A stretch of 64,000 nt of DNA from Chanos chanos (Eukaryota; Chordata; Actinopteri; Gonorynchiformes; Chanidae): positions 13,589,481 to 13,653,480 of the forward strand of contig NC_044501.1 of the NCBI RefSeq assembly GCF_902362185.1, written 5' to 3'. A program made the translations under genes and the position numbers. Under the pieces are notes generated by a model. It was not told the origin of the DNA. It did not search any database and saw nothing but the letters and a program-made list of their open reading frames with translations. The first letter of the stretch is position 1. The number at the start of each line of letters is the position of its first letter. Below are positions 11,600-23,091 of the stretch, piece after piece.

Positions 11600-14500
11600 T
11601 CAGATAAGGAATCTTTGACAGTTCTTTGAGCCACACTGACACTGGACTTCATGCTTAGGATCACTTCCAGGATTGCAGGAGTAGTTCCAGGTCAGTTCTG
11701 TGCCAGCCTTGACTGGCCTGTAGGAGAAGAAAGCCTCAGTCAGATTACTGTGTTACAAACTCGTGTCTTCTGCAGTGCAGCAATGACTGATGATCAAACC
11801 TCTAGCACCTTACTCATGACCCAGGGCTCTTACCTGCTGGTGAAGAAGGCAATAGCCGGGAATCTGGGATCATGTGTATCCACGAAGACGTTCTGCACAA
11901 AGAGGTTGGGGCTGCAGCTATGCTACAGATCAAGAGGAAAAAGGTCACTGGTTACACAAGCATGAGCATAGCCGTTTCAGACATAAACATAAACATCAGA
12001 AGGTGGTGCCAACAGTAGAGTAGACATACTGGACAGCCAAGAGGTTTTCAGTTTCCGTTGCCTTGGGAACCCAATACAAAAGCTTAGTTGTTTGTAGGTA
12101 AATATTACTTGGGAACAGCAGAACACAAATGCTACAGTCAGACACACATTGTAACAAATTATAACCACAAATGAACAGGGCTCAGCTAGCACGAAAAACA
12201 AGTCGTTTAGACACTGTGAGGAAAACGCAGTTTCGACCCACGTACCAGACTTCTGGTAATTCATAAGTAGCACAGTTAAAACTCAGAGAACGAGAGGATT
12301 ACATAGACACTTACATTGATAAACCTCCCCACGTTTCCTTCCTGTGTAGCGTCAAGGTAATACAGGTGGTCCTGGGATCCCAGTTTTGGCAAAGTCTGTC
12401 TTGTCCCCGTCCTCTCTCCACTAATTTTGTTCTTCTGTGTTTCGTTCAACTCCAACTTTGCTTTCTTGGTCTCTATCTCCCCTTCATCCTCTGTGTACAG
12501 TCAAAGATCCAATTTTTAAACACTGAGGACAATTTCGCCCTCAACAGTCTGTTTTGCATGTCCTGTAGACTATGCCTAAATATGTGGGACTAGGGGAAAA
12601 AAAGGCTTCCCAGACCTAGATTAAGATGTATTTTGAGTGGAGAGTGGAGAAAAAGGCTTTTGCCTCATTCTTGTAAGAAAAACCAAGTAAGGAACGACAG
12701 AGTTTGCAGTTCAGTTTAACCATTACACATTAGTATAGCTCCATTTATGTTGGTCAACAGCACAGTGACGTGGCATCTCTCATGCTTCACCTCAATGTCT
12801 ACTCTCAAAATCAGCTTTACCTGTCTTTTTGCTCTCTAACGGCGAACTGTCCGACGGCTCCTGCAGATCCTTTAACAAAACAACGATATCGGTTAGAGAA
12901 ATATGCAGACAGATAAGGTTTGGCCATGGTTTAGATTTTGACTGTTTACAGTGACGGACCTTTATGTTCTCCGTCTGTTCTTTTTCTCCATCCAACACAT
13001 GCGACGGCAGATCAGCAGATCTCTGGATCACTGGAACATGTAGTCGGGGAGAGGAGTCCAACTGCTCAGCCACTGTTTCCTTCTCACTCATTGGAAAGGT
13101 CCATTCATCCACCACTTCCACCTCATCGTCGGACACCGGCTCCTCTTTTTTACTTTTAGAGGGGAGGATCTCATCTAAGCTCCTCCCAGAACTGTGCACC
13201 ACGCCTGGGAATAATAGGAAATGTTACTGTGTGTAGTACAGAGAAAAAAAAAAAAAAACAGTGTTGTTCAAATATCTAAATTAAATTCTCTGTGATTGCA
13301 CACACACACTGTGAACAGTGAGCAGTGAATTTGTCTCTGCATTTAACCCATCCAACACACCAGTAGTGAACACACACAACAGACACAGGAGCAGTGTATG
13401 TTGGGCCTGGGAATCAAACCGGCAACCCTCCAGTCACAAGCCTGGTTCTCTAACCTTTAGACCATGGCTGCCCTCTATTTATATGCATACACGCAAACCT
13501 GCCATGTACTCTTAATTCTACACAAATTACCACTTTGTCAAGCAGACAGATTTTCCTCTTACCTGCATATGTACAGACAAATGTGCCTTTGTCGAGATCG
13601 TCACGGCAACGCACGCCCCAACCCTTGTTGTGCGTGCGGTAGACCTGCAGACGCACACGCAAACCACGCTGTACCACGCGATTCTGACACCTGTTCCGTT
13701 CGCATCCACACCATGGGCCACACTCATAAAGCCTGTCACGTCAAAGACATGTTATATATTAAACAAAGTCTCACCAAATAAAACTCCAAATGGATATCTT
13801 TTGTCCTTTAGTATCATGTTTTGTATCATTCATAGACATTCTAAGTATGTGAGCAATGGACTTCACCCCAAAAAAAAGAGAGAGAAATCTTTCTCTTTTT
13901 TTTTTTTTACATTTTCTAATTCATATATATCAATTATTTTACATTCTGACATTGTAAATGCAACTTTTCTGTTTTATAATTATTCCCTGAAGGAACAGGG
14001 CAAGGCTGAGCCAACCTCACCCGAAATGCACAAACTGTGCATCATTCCAGATTCAGAGATAGCATAACTAACATATTCAACACTAACAGGAATCTGTGAT
14101 AAAAAAAAAAATATGCAAGGCCGTTCCTGAACCACATCATGGTCTTATGCCAAAGTGGAAGAGGTGAAAACCTTAAAAAAGTGTTTTAAACATCACATCT
14201 ACAGTGACAAAGTTGGAATATTACTGCATGTTTGAATTCAACGATTTCTGACGGTGCTGACTCACCCGGTGGGAACAGCTTCATTGAGGCGTAGGTGGGT
14301 GTAAAGTTTGGTGGGATCTGCCCCTGCCTTAAGAGACTGCTGAAGACAGGAGCACGTCTGGTCGTCCACACAGCCGTCTTTGCAGTCGCAGCACACCGAG
14401 AAGAGCGGATGACTGCTGAGAAAGTAACCGTGAGGCCAACGCTCCTTCCTGTATCGAAAGTCCCTGGGCCGAACCCCATCCACCTCGTTGCACAGAGGGA

Positions 14501-16279
14501 TGGGCACGGCCTCCGTCCCCCGGCTTATGTCCCTCTCGAACAAGACAGCTCCGGCTTGAGGCGGCGCGGCGCCCAGCAGCGGGGCCTGGGTCTGACGCTC
14601 AGGCAGCACCAGTGGGTTGAAGCTGAAGTTTTCCAGCTGCAGGACGCCGAGGCTTCCGGTCTGTCGCAGGTAACTTAGCACCTCCTCCAAACAGTGCAGG
14701 CTCCGCCCACAAGGAGCTCTGTAGAGGATATCTGCCTCCAAGCAGTCTGGGACCTCCACCTGAGCCACAAGCTCCTGCTTTGAGGAGGGTCGGAGTTTTG
14801 TGCAGCAGCGCTGGAAATGGCAAAGCATGGGTACCCTGAGGGGGTTGTGACCGAGAAAGTAATCGGCGTGGGGGGGTAAATCAGACAGACATGCAGAGCT
14901 GCAGTTGTGCTCTTGATAGGAGCGCTCGTTGGGTGACAGAAGGGAGGATATTTCCTCATAGTTTAAGACGAAGGGTGTCAGCACTGAAACGGGGTCATGT
15001 GTCACCGGTGATAAAACATCCTTTCTTATCTTCTGAGGAGTAGTCTCATTGTTGTTTGACTTGAGGCTCTTCAAATGTCTGTATAGATAAATAAGTAGGG
15101 AGCCCAAAATGAAATGTATTGCTGCTAAAAGACACGCAACAGCAAGAGACATAAACACGTACGGGGGCTTTCAAAACATGCCAAGCCAAAGGAAATATGA
15201 GCTCTCAAAAGACACCAAGATGAAATTGTCACTCTAATTTCTTGACCATTATTATTAAGGCAAGAACTGTTCCTTAATTGTTTCCTGTTCGGTTGTGTAA
15301 ACCTGCTCACTGTCCCTCTACAACCTAGTGCAACTTTCTAAGAAAATATCGATATGAACTGTGCTTAGAGTTGTTTAGGTGCAGTCCTGACAAACCTTGG
15401 ATTCTGCTCCTCTTCTGTGACAGCATCTGCTGTTGCCTCTAGGGTAGAACTTTCCGTCCCCTTCAGTAATGAGTCAGAGACGGACACGGTCATTATGTCT
15501 GTGTCAAAACAATGAGGTTAGCATAATTTCACAGAGTTGAGGTTCACAAAGATTTTGCCCGGTCAATGCAATTCAAATGCCAACTGCATCATTCATAAAA
15601 AGGGATATTTCAGTTAAAGAGATGAACTTCATACAAATTTCCCAAGTCAAGGAGTTATGGAAATATTTGAACCTGGTTAAGTGACATTATTTTAAATTAG
15701 AGAAGAAAAAAACACTTGCTGGCAGCAATGAATCAGTGTCAGTAGAGAACTTACCTTCACCAATCAGTACCTCTTCAATGAACTCATTTCTCAAGCTCAG
15801 GCTGAGAGTCACTTCAGATTCCAGTAAAATATTCATCCCCTGGACATACTCTTTAACGTTATAGTACAAAAAAAAATAACAGAAAGTATGAAATAGAGTT
15901 AATGATTTGCAATGTTTGAGGTTAATGGTCAGCAGAGTAAATACGGGTTTCAGTAATGTCTGTGCGTTTCACATTCTCTGAAACCATGCGCGCCAATGCT
16001 CTCACCTTTGTCGGAGGCACTGTTGTCCTTTATTGACTGTTTGAGATGTGCCAGATATTCCCATAGCTCATTAAACGCCTCATCAATGTCCACCTGTGTC
16101 CAGAAGTGTTTGGCCCTTTCTGCAAAGCAGTTCGTATTTAGCGCCACACAAAAGATTTGGAGTGAAATGACCTAATATTGTAGATGATTAAAAAAAAAAG
16201 TTCTGGGGCACTTGGATAACACAGTTACACGGTGCAATATAAGGATAGAAAAAGGTAGCTCACCTACTTCTTCCTCCAT
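11600..16279 (-). CDS. setdb2: SETDB2, histone H3 lysine-9 methyltransferase
   Basis: Eleven coding exons on the minus strand: 16279-16264, 16119-16006, 15850-15755, 15498-15396, 15078-14266, 13732-13563, 13204-12960, 12869-12821, 12490-12315, 11922-11834, 11717-11600; 1989 nt, 662 aa. SETDB2 is a nuclear H3K9 methyltransferase. The domains run in family order: a methyl-CpG-binding-like domain (about residues 205-270), a Cys-rich pre-SET (about 304-400; [16 protein letters not shown], then [15 protein letters not shown]), a SET domain split by an acidic insertion (about 440-560), the NHSCSPN cofactor motif formed across the exon 9/10 junction, and a post-[11 protein letters not shown]. The usual LTWDYxY motif reads LTWNYSC, so Asp and the second Tyr are changed, which may weaken catalysis. 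Intron 7 is only 90 nt, stop-free and in frame. The gene starts head to head with the ADP-ribosylglycohydrolase-like gene. Confidence 0.92.
12870..12959 (-). other. setdb2: Stop-free, in-frame 90-nt intron of setdb2 (possible exitron)
   Basis: Intron between setdb2 exons 7 and 8. It is a multiple of three and has no stop in the coding frame. The donor GTCCGT is weak, while the acceptor has a T-rich tract ending in AAG. Retention would insert 30 residues into the SET-domain insertion without breaking the frame. Confidence 0.55.
13285..13473 (-). repeat. tRNA-derived SINE in setdb2 intron 6
   Basis: Read on the minus strand, the element begins GGCAGCCATGGTCTAAAGG. It has an A-box-like start and a clear B-box, GGTTTGATTCC, about 50 bases on. 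A tail with GGATGGGTTAAATGCAGAG and a run of CA follows. This arrangement matches common teleost tRNA-derived SINEs. The 3' boundary is approximate and I could not find clear target duplications. Confidence 0.7.
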
Positions 16280-17608
16280 TTTACCTAAGGCTGAAAGACC
16301 TTTCGTCGGATCAGCTGCAAAACATTTTTGAGCTAAACAATAGCCCAACTAAGATTTCACATCTCTGTAAATTGCTACTTGTATTAAACTTAATCGCCGA
16401 GCTGAAGGTGCGGTCACTGATGTGAGACTGGTCTTATGTTATTGTGACTATAGTCTTTCTTCGCCAGGCTGGATTCTTCGTTGCACACTAAGCGCGGGGG
16501 CAGTTGAAAACTTCCGAGTGCTGAAAGAAACTGTCACTACAAAGGAAGAACGAGATTCCGCTCCAACAGTGATTCATACTTCAATGCATACTGTATACTG
16601 CATACTTAAATACGACCAGAGGTTAAACATTCAGATGTATGCATTTAAGTTAAATAATTTCGGTTGGGTATTTAGGTCTGCCGCTGTACATGTAGGTACT
16701 CCACGATTCAACCTACTGCACCCACAATTCTATTCACTGTTTTGATTTCGTGTAAAGCCCAAAGCAGTCGATAACCGATCGTGTCGCTTGCTTGCTGATG
16801 AAAACTTGCGTAATAGCAAAAAGAAAAACATTTTTTCTTTGGAAACATTCTCATTTCCGTGCATTTCACCACTTATTGTTTAAGATGCTGTAATGCAAAA
16901 ATTTTCCAGTGAACAGGTAATCAACTTTTTTGTTCCAGATGCGCACATGGTGTCTCACGGTCGTCTGGTGATCATGATCATCTATTATATGTGTGCACAA
17001 CTAGAGCACCTGCCTAACATTCTAAGACGCCTTCTGTCAGCGTAACGATTTTAAATTCGGACGTCCCAACCCGGCATATGTTATCAGTTATAACCATTGT
17101 ATTTAACAATAAATAATCGGCTATATCTGTAGTCTCACGATATTAGCGATCATTAAATGTTATGTGTCATGAGGTTACGTAGCTCAGATCGTTATGTAGC
17201 TAATGGACTTCCTGTAAAGTTTTGTAACATCGGGAGAGACCTTATGCAATTTTATACGGTTAACATAAAGAAGGAACTGTTGTGTATGTGCTACGGCTTG
17301 GAGTTTTGCTGTTCATTCGGGGAGAGAAAAAGGCAGGATCACAGAGGAGGGTTCCTATAGACGGTAAGGAAATAAAATGCTATCATGTACATCCCTGAGA
17401 GTATCCTAGAAGTCCTCCAGCACGTTGACTGAGTCTCAGTATTGTACTTTGAAACATCTGAAGAACAAATGTGTGATTTAGAGGTTGATAGTATATGAAA
17501 TGTTCTATTTAAAGAATCAGTAAGTCAGTTACCGAAAGTAACATAATAGAAAAATATTACAATATACTTAAATTGTACTTATATTCAAATATACTTTGAT
17601 TAGACGAG
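16280..17608. promoter_or_regulatory. Divergent spacer between setdb2 and the J1-crystallin-like gene
   Basis: 1.3 kb between two opposed start codons. It should hold both promoters and 5' UTRs. No TATA box or CpG-dense core stands out. Short ORFs at 16422-16745 and 17157-17360 are not supported by protein features. Confidence 0.45.
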
Positions 17609-17839
17609 ATGACTCAGGTGCGCAGATCGGTAACTGAGGCGCTATGGGGATTGTGTGCGGCGGACGCGATGTCCATGCCTGTTCACTGGTACTACAACGT
17701 CCGAGATATCATGAATGATTTCGATGGCTGGATAACTGGCTTCAACGCTCCAAGAAACAGGCACCCGTCCAGTATTCTCACCCTTTCCAACGCAGGTACT
17801 CAGGAAGAAAAGTTAAAGCATGCCTGTCGCAATGCCTTG

Positions 17840-17870
<31 letters not shown>

Positions 17871-17880
17871 ACACACACTC

Positions 17881-17916
<36 letters not shown>

Positions 17917-20900
17917 CCTCTCATTTTTTTAATCTGTTTTCCACAAAAAAATCATCTGAAATTCTTTCTATATCGTTGGTCTTCTGATATTTTTTCCTAA
18001 ATGTTTTATAGCGGGCAGTGGGCGCACTGCCTGGTCCTCTGGCAACAGACCTCCAGTTGTGGGAAATGTTATCTTACATGACAAGCTCCAGTTCTGGAAG
18101 CTTCCAGGAGGTTCAGTTCACTATCATCAAGGTACATTTGTCAGTATTCCCCCCGGATACATTCTTATCTGAATATACATCTGCGTAGCATTTGACAAAG
18201 TGCATTTCATCTAAAAAGTGGCAAATTCAGCCTTTTACATGTATACCAGGAAATTTAATGGAATCTTGTCTGCTTGATTGCACAGGCCTCCAGGCTGGAG
18301 AGAACACACTGAATGCCCTCTGTGCCCTGAGGGTGGCCCAAGTACTGGCGACGGGCAAGTTTGGCAGTATGGCTGATCCTGCAGCGCGGGCAGCAGTACT
18401 CTCTGACTACGTCCAGTTTATGACTACTCCTGGTACACATGACGACACCTACGCAGAATCTTTCCATAGGTCCTTCTTCTCTGATTGGCAGGATCAAAGA
18501 CCCACCTCTCCCAGCAAGGTAATGCGACATGGAATTGTGTTGCAGATGTTTGTGAAGAAAATGATTGATTCAGCACTAACACTCTTAAATCTCTCTCAAA
18601 AGAGTCACAGTACACGTCGATATTTTGCCGAGTTACTCAGGAAAACAGATAACGTCAAAAAGCATTGTGTGTCTGAACCGATCCTCTTGTTTCAAAGGTT
18701 TTGGAGTTTGCGGAAAAGCGCAACAAGCAGAAGATGAATTTATCGGTCCCTGACAGCCAGCTGGACGCCATTGGCTGTTTCCCTATGGCCATCCCTTTCA
18801 TACTGCTCTCCGCCACAGCCAGTGAGAAAGAGGCGGTGGGTGTCACTCAAACAGAAGTGTTTGTTTGTTTGTTTTTGTTTTGTTTTTTTTGTTATTTGCG
18901 GGATGCATGTGCCTCACGTGACTCAGTTTTGCGGTTCAGTTAAATCACTGTCCAAATAATAACCGGACCTTAAGACCGATAAGTCTTTGTAAACGTAGGC
19001 AGAAAGCGCCCAGAGCTGAATCTTAGATCTCGGAAACGTCCAAAAAAATCTCGAGCCTCCTATGTTTTTTTTTTTCTGTTATTGTACCTCTCAGAAATGC
19101 TCTTTTCAGGTTGAAACTGACCAGTCTGTTTAAAATGACTAAGTCGTGTTTTGCGTGTATGTTACAATCATTAGATACAATATGTATGAGGATGCATACG
19201 AGGACCTCTCATTCTTTGTTTACCGTCTTCGTGTTTTTCAGGTGTCGGCGGCCGTGGAGTTTGTTCGGCTCACCCACCCCCACCCAAAGCTGGATAAATT
19301 TGTTACATTGTATGCACGGGTGCTTCACGCTACCCTCAACGGGGCGTGTCTGAAACAGCAGGCCGAACAGGCACTCAAGTCCCCTACCCTAGACGTTTGG
19401 GACACCTGCCAGCACTTCATGCATCGAGCAGCCAGGTTCAGAATGACTCATCTGTTTTAGATTTCCCCTCAGAACAAGCAAAGCTAAAAGAGGTTTACTG
19501 AGCCATCTCATATGCAAATGGAGACTTTTAAAGAATTCATTTCAGGCTGTTCCAGCTAAATGTAAATGTAAAGTTTCTCAGTAGGCAGAGAGTTATGTTC
19601 CGCATATGCTGTTTTTTCCGATTGTTATTCATGTAGGTGCTTGTTATTGCTTACCATTTACTAAGCACTACCGTACACTTTCCAATAATAGTTGTGGATG
19701 TCTAAATCGCTTTTTTATTGTTTAGTGGTTTACCCACAGAAGTCAGTGAACGGCTAGGTTTGAGCTATATTTTTGGATGTCCTTTGTGCGTTTGTGTGAA
19801 ACTGCATTGTAAATTGTTACCTTGCAATTGTCTCATTCTCTTAAATCAGAGTAGTAACTGATATTTAGCCTGTTATTGTTTACACTGTCTTTCGTATTTT
19901 TCCTTTGTGCTCTCTGGGCTGAACTCTCTATCTGAATATTTACAGGTTTCCCAGTTCCTCAGAGGAGAGACTGAAAGTTCACCAGTCTGCTGTGGAGGTG
20001 CTTGGTCTGGCCTGTTATACTAAAGGTGCTATTGCATAACCTTCTTTACCACCATGCAGCAGAGTTTCTTAAACTAAACAGCAAAGCCTGTCTCCTTGGT
20101 AACCCAGTACATTTTTGGTTTTGTCCCTGTTGAACAACTATCATTTACTTTTTAGCTGTTAATTTTTTTTTCTTACTGGGGTAAATACAGGCAGTCCATA
20201 TTGTTTAGGATTTTGTGTGTTCTTATTAGTTGAACTGGGTGGTTAACTGCCTTTCTGGAACACTCCTCTAATACACTCATCTGATATATACTGTCTTTAT
20301 ATTGAGCTTAGATCCTACTTGAGAGCAGTTCAAGTTCAAGGCCGGACTGGTTTAATAACTCACATATTCATAGCTGAATGTTATGAATACAAAGAAATCA
20401 TGGAGCACCCATGTGAAGTCCTTATGATAGTTTTAAACATTAAGAACCTGGACATTACAGGTGTTCCCCTAGACATTAAGAGTGTCCCTAAGCTCCAAAA
20501 GAGTGGGGGATACATTATTAACCAGGGTTCAGTATTATACAAACACAGGAAATAGCACACATACAGGAAATCACATGTTCTGTGGTATTAATATGGGGGG
20601 GGGGGGGGGGGGGGGTAAAACATCCGTTGTAGATTTTAAATGTTAGAGCACTGTTTCTGAATGTACCTGTTTTTTTTTTTTTATTGAGTGTTTTATACGG
20701 GTGAATTTGCCTTTGGCAGGTGCTCTTAGCAGCCTGTTCTACTTGGCCCACGAGTTTCACAATGACTTAAAGGGGGGAATCTTGGCTAATACCAACTGTG
20801 GGGGTGAGTAAAAGTGAGAGAGAGTGTGTGTGTGTGTGTGTGTGTGTCTGCTCGTGAATTAGTGTTCTCCTTCACCATATGTATGAGTTTAACAAGTTTT

Positions 20901-21190
20901 TGGCTGTCTAGTTCTGTCTGTAACTGACTGGCATGTGTAATGTTATGTGCAGGTGTATGCTGTTATGTCATAGTGGTTGAGGCTTGTTTTTAGTCAACGC
21001 TGCCTCTAATGTGTTAAAGTGTGTTGATGCTGTGTGCTCCACAGGAGAAAACTGCAATCGGGGTGCAGCCCTCGGAGCCTTGCTGGGGGCACGAGCGGGG
21101 CACTTGGGTCATTCCGTACCGCAGGAATGGAAAGATGGACTGCGAAACGCACAGGAGCAGATCTCCGACCTGCTGGAGGATCTACCGTAA
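17609..21190 (+). CDS. ADP-ribosylglycohydrolase-fold protein, J1-crystallin / selenoprotein J type (Cys form)
   Basis: Eight exons: 17609-17795, 18012-18131, 18286-18518, 18698-18835, 19242-19435, 19946-20025, 20720-20803, 21045-21190; 1182 nt, 393 aa. The fold is that of ADP-ribosylglycohydrolases, which remove ADP-ribose from substrates using two Mg ions. The first family motif is present as GLCAADAMSMPVHW (residues 14-27), and HDDT lies at 154-157. The C-terminal motif, normally GGDxDT, reads GGENCNRGAALGALLGA, so the metal-binding Asp pair is replaced. Jellyfish J1 crystallins and fish/sea-urchin selenoprotein J form a subfamily within this group. No in-frame TGA is needed anywhere in the model, so this is a cysteine-encoded member. 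Function is unknown; lost metal ligands suggest a changed or absent hydrolase activity. An AATAAA at 22459-22464 gives a 3' UTR of about 1.3 kb. Confidence 0.88.
17839..17917. repeat. (TC)n/(CA)n microsatellite in intron 1 of the J1-crystallin-like gene
   Basis: About 80 bases of TC repeat with short CA interruptions, 40 bases after the exon 1 donor. ORFs running through it encode only Ser/Leu repeats. Confidence 0.9.
20595..20615. repeat. Poly-G tract (about 21 G)
   Basis: Uninterrupted G run in intron 6 of the J1-crystallin-like gene, about 100 bases before exon 7. Confidence 0.85.
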
Positions 21191-21841
21191 TCCCGAACCG
21201 TCCGGAAAGCAAAATGAAATGAACAAGCCGACGAGCTTGTCTCACGTTGTCTCTCCCCCTCGGCAAATCTCCTTTGACCTCTGTCTGTCTTTTCCCACCT
21301 CCTTTCAATGTCTCTTTTCCCTCACCGCACAGAATTCAGATGTTTGTTCACACACACAGATTCCGATCTAGTTTACTCTCTAATATACTTTAATGTTCTT
21401 TCACATTCACACGCCCAGATAAACTAGATGTACAGGAAATGGTCCCCACAAGGATGTGTGGTTGCCAGCAACAGGCTTCACTTTCATATAAAAAACCCCC
21501 ACACCATACCCCGTTTTACAGACACTTCAACTTCATGCATACTGTCTATAGATCCACAAGTACACACAAACTCTATCGCTCATATATGGTAAAAAGATTG
21601 TAATGACACTGCAGTTGTGACGTAATTGCGGCTTTTCGCTGCGTTTTGACGGCTTTTGGATGTCTTGCTGAAGTCACTGTGCTCACACTGTCACTCATCT
21701 ATGCATGCAAGAGGCAGCAGAGCCCCTGATTCAGGCGCCACCCAGTAATGATATTACTAATAATTTCAAAACAGACATGTGTAAAATAACACAGGCAATA
21801 CTGAAATTTCCCATGATGCATGTAGGCGTAATGCCAACCCG

Positions 21842-21857
21842 CCCCCCCCCCCCCCCC
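21842..21857. repeat. Poly-C tract in the 3' UTR of the J1-crystallin-like gene
   Basis: About 16 consecutive C. On the mRNA this is a C-rich tract. Confidence 0.8.
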
Positions 21858-22458
21858 ATATTCCTGTACATGTCACCTTCATGGTCTTACTTAAGAAATT
21901 CTCATTTCCTCTGTTTTCACTCTAATGGTCGTAACGCTAATATAAAACTGTGGTTGCGTTTGTCATGTAACCGTGGTTACATTCAAACACTATGATTTTA
22001 TCGTTCTGTTGAAGGAAACCAGTTCTGTTGTGTGCAGTTGTAGCTGACGCAGTCACACTGATTTTTGTTACTGCAGATGATTGGTTTCTTATGTGATATT
22101 TATTTTCAAAGTGTATTTTTTGTCTTCCGTGATTGGTGGGGGCGCTTTGGTGACGTTATTTTTAAATCTACAGATACCCAATTGAATGTGGTATGTTATT
22201 ATTTGCACGTTCGATCAGGCAGAATACATTATAATGTAAATCATACGCACAATTCATATATGCATCCTGATCTAAGACAACTTACCTATATCCAGAGTAC
22301 AACTGGACGTCGTGTTTACTTGGCTTTGCCATATAGCACTTCAAGAATTTGAATTTGAATTTTTCTGTTTGTGGTTAATGTAGCAAATGTAATATTCCTA
22401 CTATATATGCTGCTTTTTATTTGAATGTGGCCTGACTTGTGTTTTTTTAATCATATTC

Positions 22459-22464
22459 AATAAA
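22459..22464 (+). terminator. Poly(A) signal of the J1-crystallin-like gene
   Basis: AATAAA preceded by T-rich sequence, 1.27 kb after the stop and the first clear signal downstream. Confidence 0.6.
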
Positions 22465-22485
22465 TGTAGTGATCCCGTAATCACA

Positions 22486-23091
22486 ACTTAAGTTTCTGTC
22501 CTCATCTCTGCAAGAAGTCTCGCTGTTCTTTTCTCGCTGTTCTTTGCCCTTTTTTTTTTACGTTACCAACAAATTCAAAGCTTCCTTTCATTTGGACTTC
22601 ATCTAAGTTTCTTGCGCTGCTCAGCACTTGACATGCAAATGAAGTTTATTACATTTATTAATAAAAAATTTAACGGGTAAGCATTGCCCTATCTCTGCAT
22701 GAAAAAAAAGCCTGCAAAGGTTGTACTACCGCAAAACAGTTTAACCTTTTTCATACAAACCAGGAAGTCATCATTTCATATTTACCTTGTGCAACTGGGT
22801 GCAGCACTGGTTGTGTTTACAAAGGAGCCATTAGTGATGAAGTGTGACAGAGTGCACTTGATGGCACTGCACAGCACAACTGACCTTCTCAATTGTTGCG
22901 ATGGCACCCCCTGCAGGTGAGTTAAGGTAAATGTTGCTACGGTCTGGCAAGATTGTGCAATCACGATCCACAATCCAAACGTCTGTGTTCACATAACTAA
23001 AGCAGGAAAATACTGTGTGTTTTACTCAATATGTTTGTGCTAGGGAGAGAGTTGTACTTCGATCGCAACCCTGAAACCTGAAACCAAAAGA
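22486..23091. other. Spacer between the J1-crystallin-like gene and f7l
   Basis: No gene is seen. The right part should carry the f7l promoter; no TATA box is evident. Confidence 0.5.

Noticed and set aside
12792-13202. Continuous 136-codon minus ORF as a single setdb2 exon
   Set aside because: The 30 codons between 12959 and 12870 look like intron sequence with a usable acceptor, and the flanking parts join in frame. Kept as intron, with retention listed as a possibility.
13441-13473. A real tRNA gene
   Set aside because: The A/B-box-like sequences belong to a SINE with a long non-tRNA tail; no full cloverleaf with anticodon stem is apparent.
13630-14067. 145-codon plus-strand ORF opposite setdb2
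   Set aside because: Starts antisense to the SET exon and runs into T-rich intron sequence; composition is not protein-like.
14295-14678. 127-codon plus-strand ORF opposite setdb2 exon 5
   Set aside because: Shadow of the well-supported pre-SET/MBD coding exon on the minus strand.
21191-22490. SECIS element in the 3' UTR of the SelJ-like gene
   Set aside because: Candidate ATGA/TGA pairs near 21602-21655 and 22077-22135 do not form the required stem with an AA-bearing apical loop by eye, and no in-frame TGA needs recoding. A SECIS search program would settle it.
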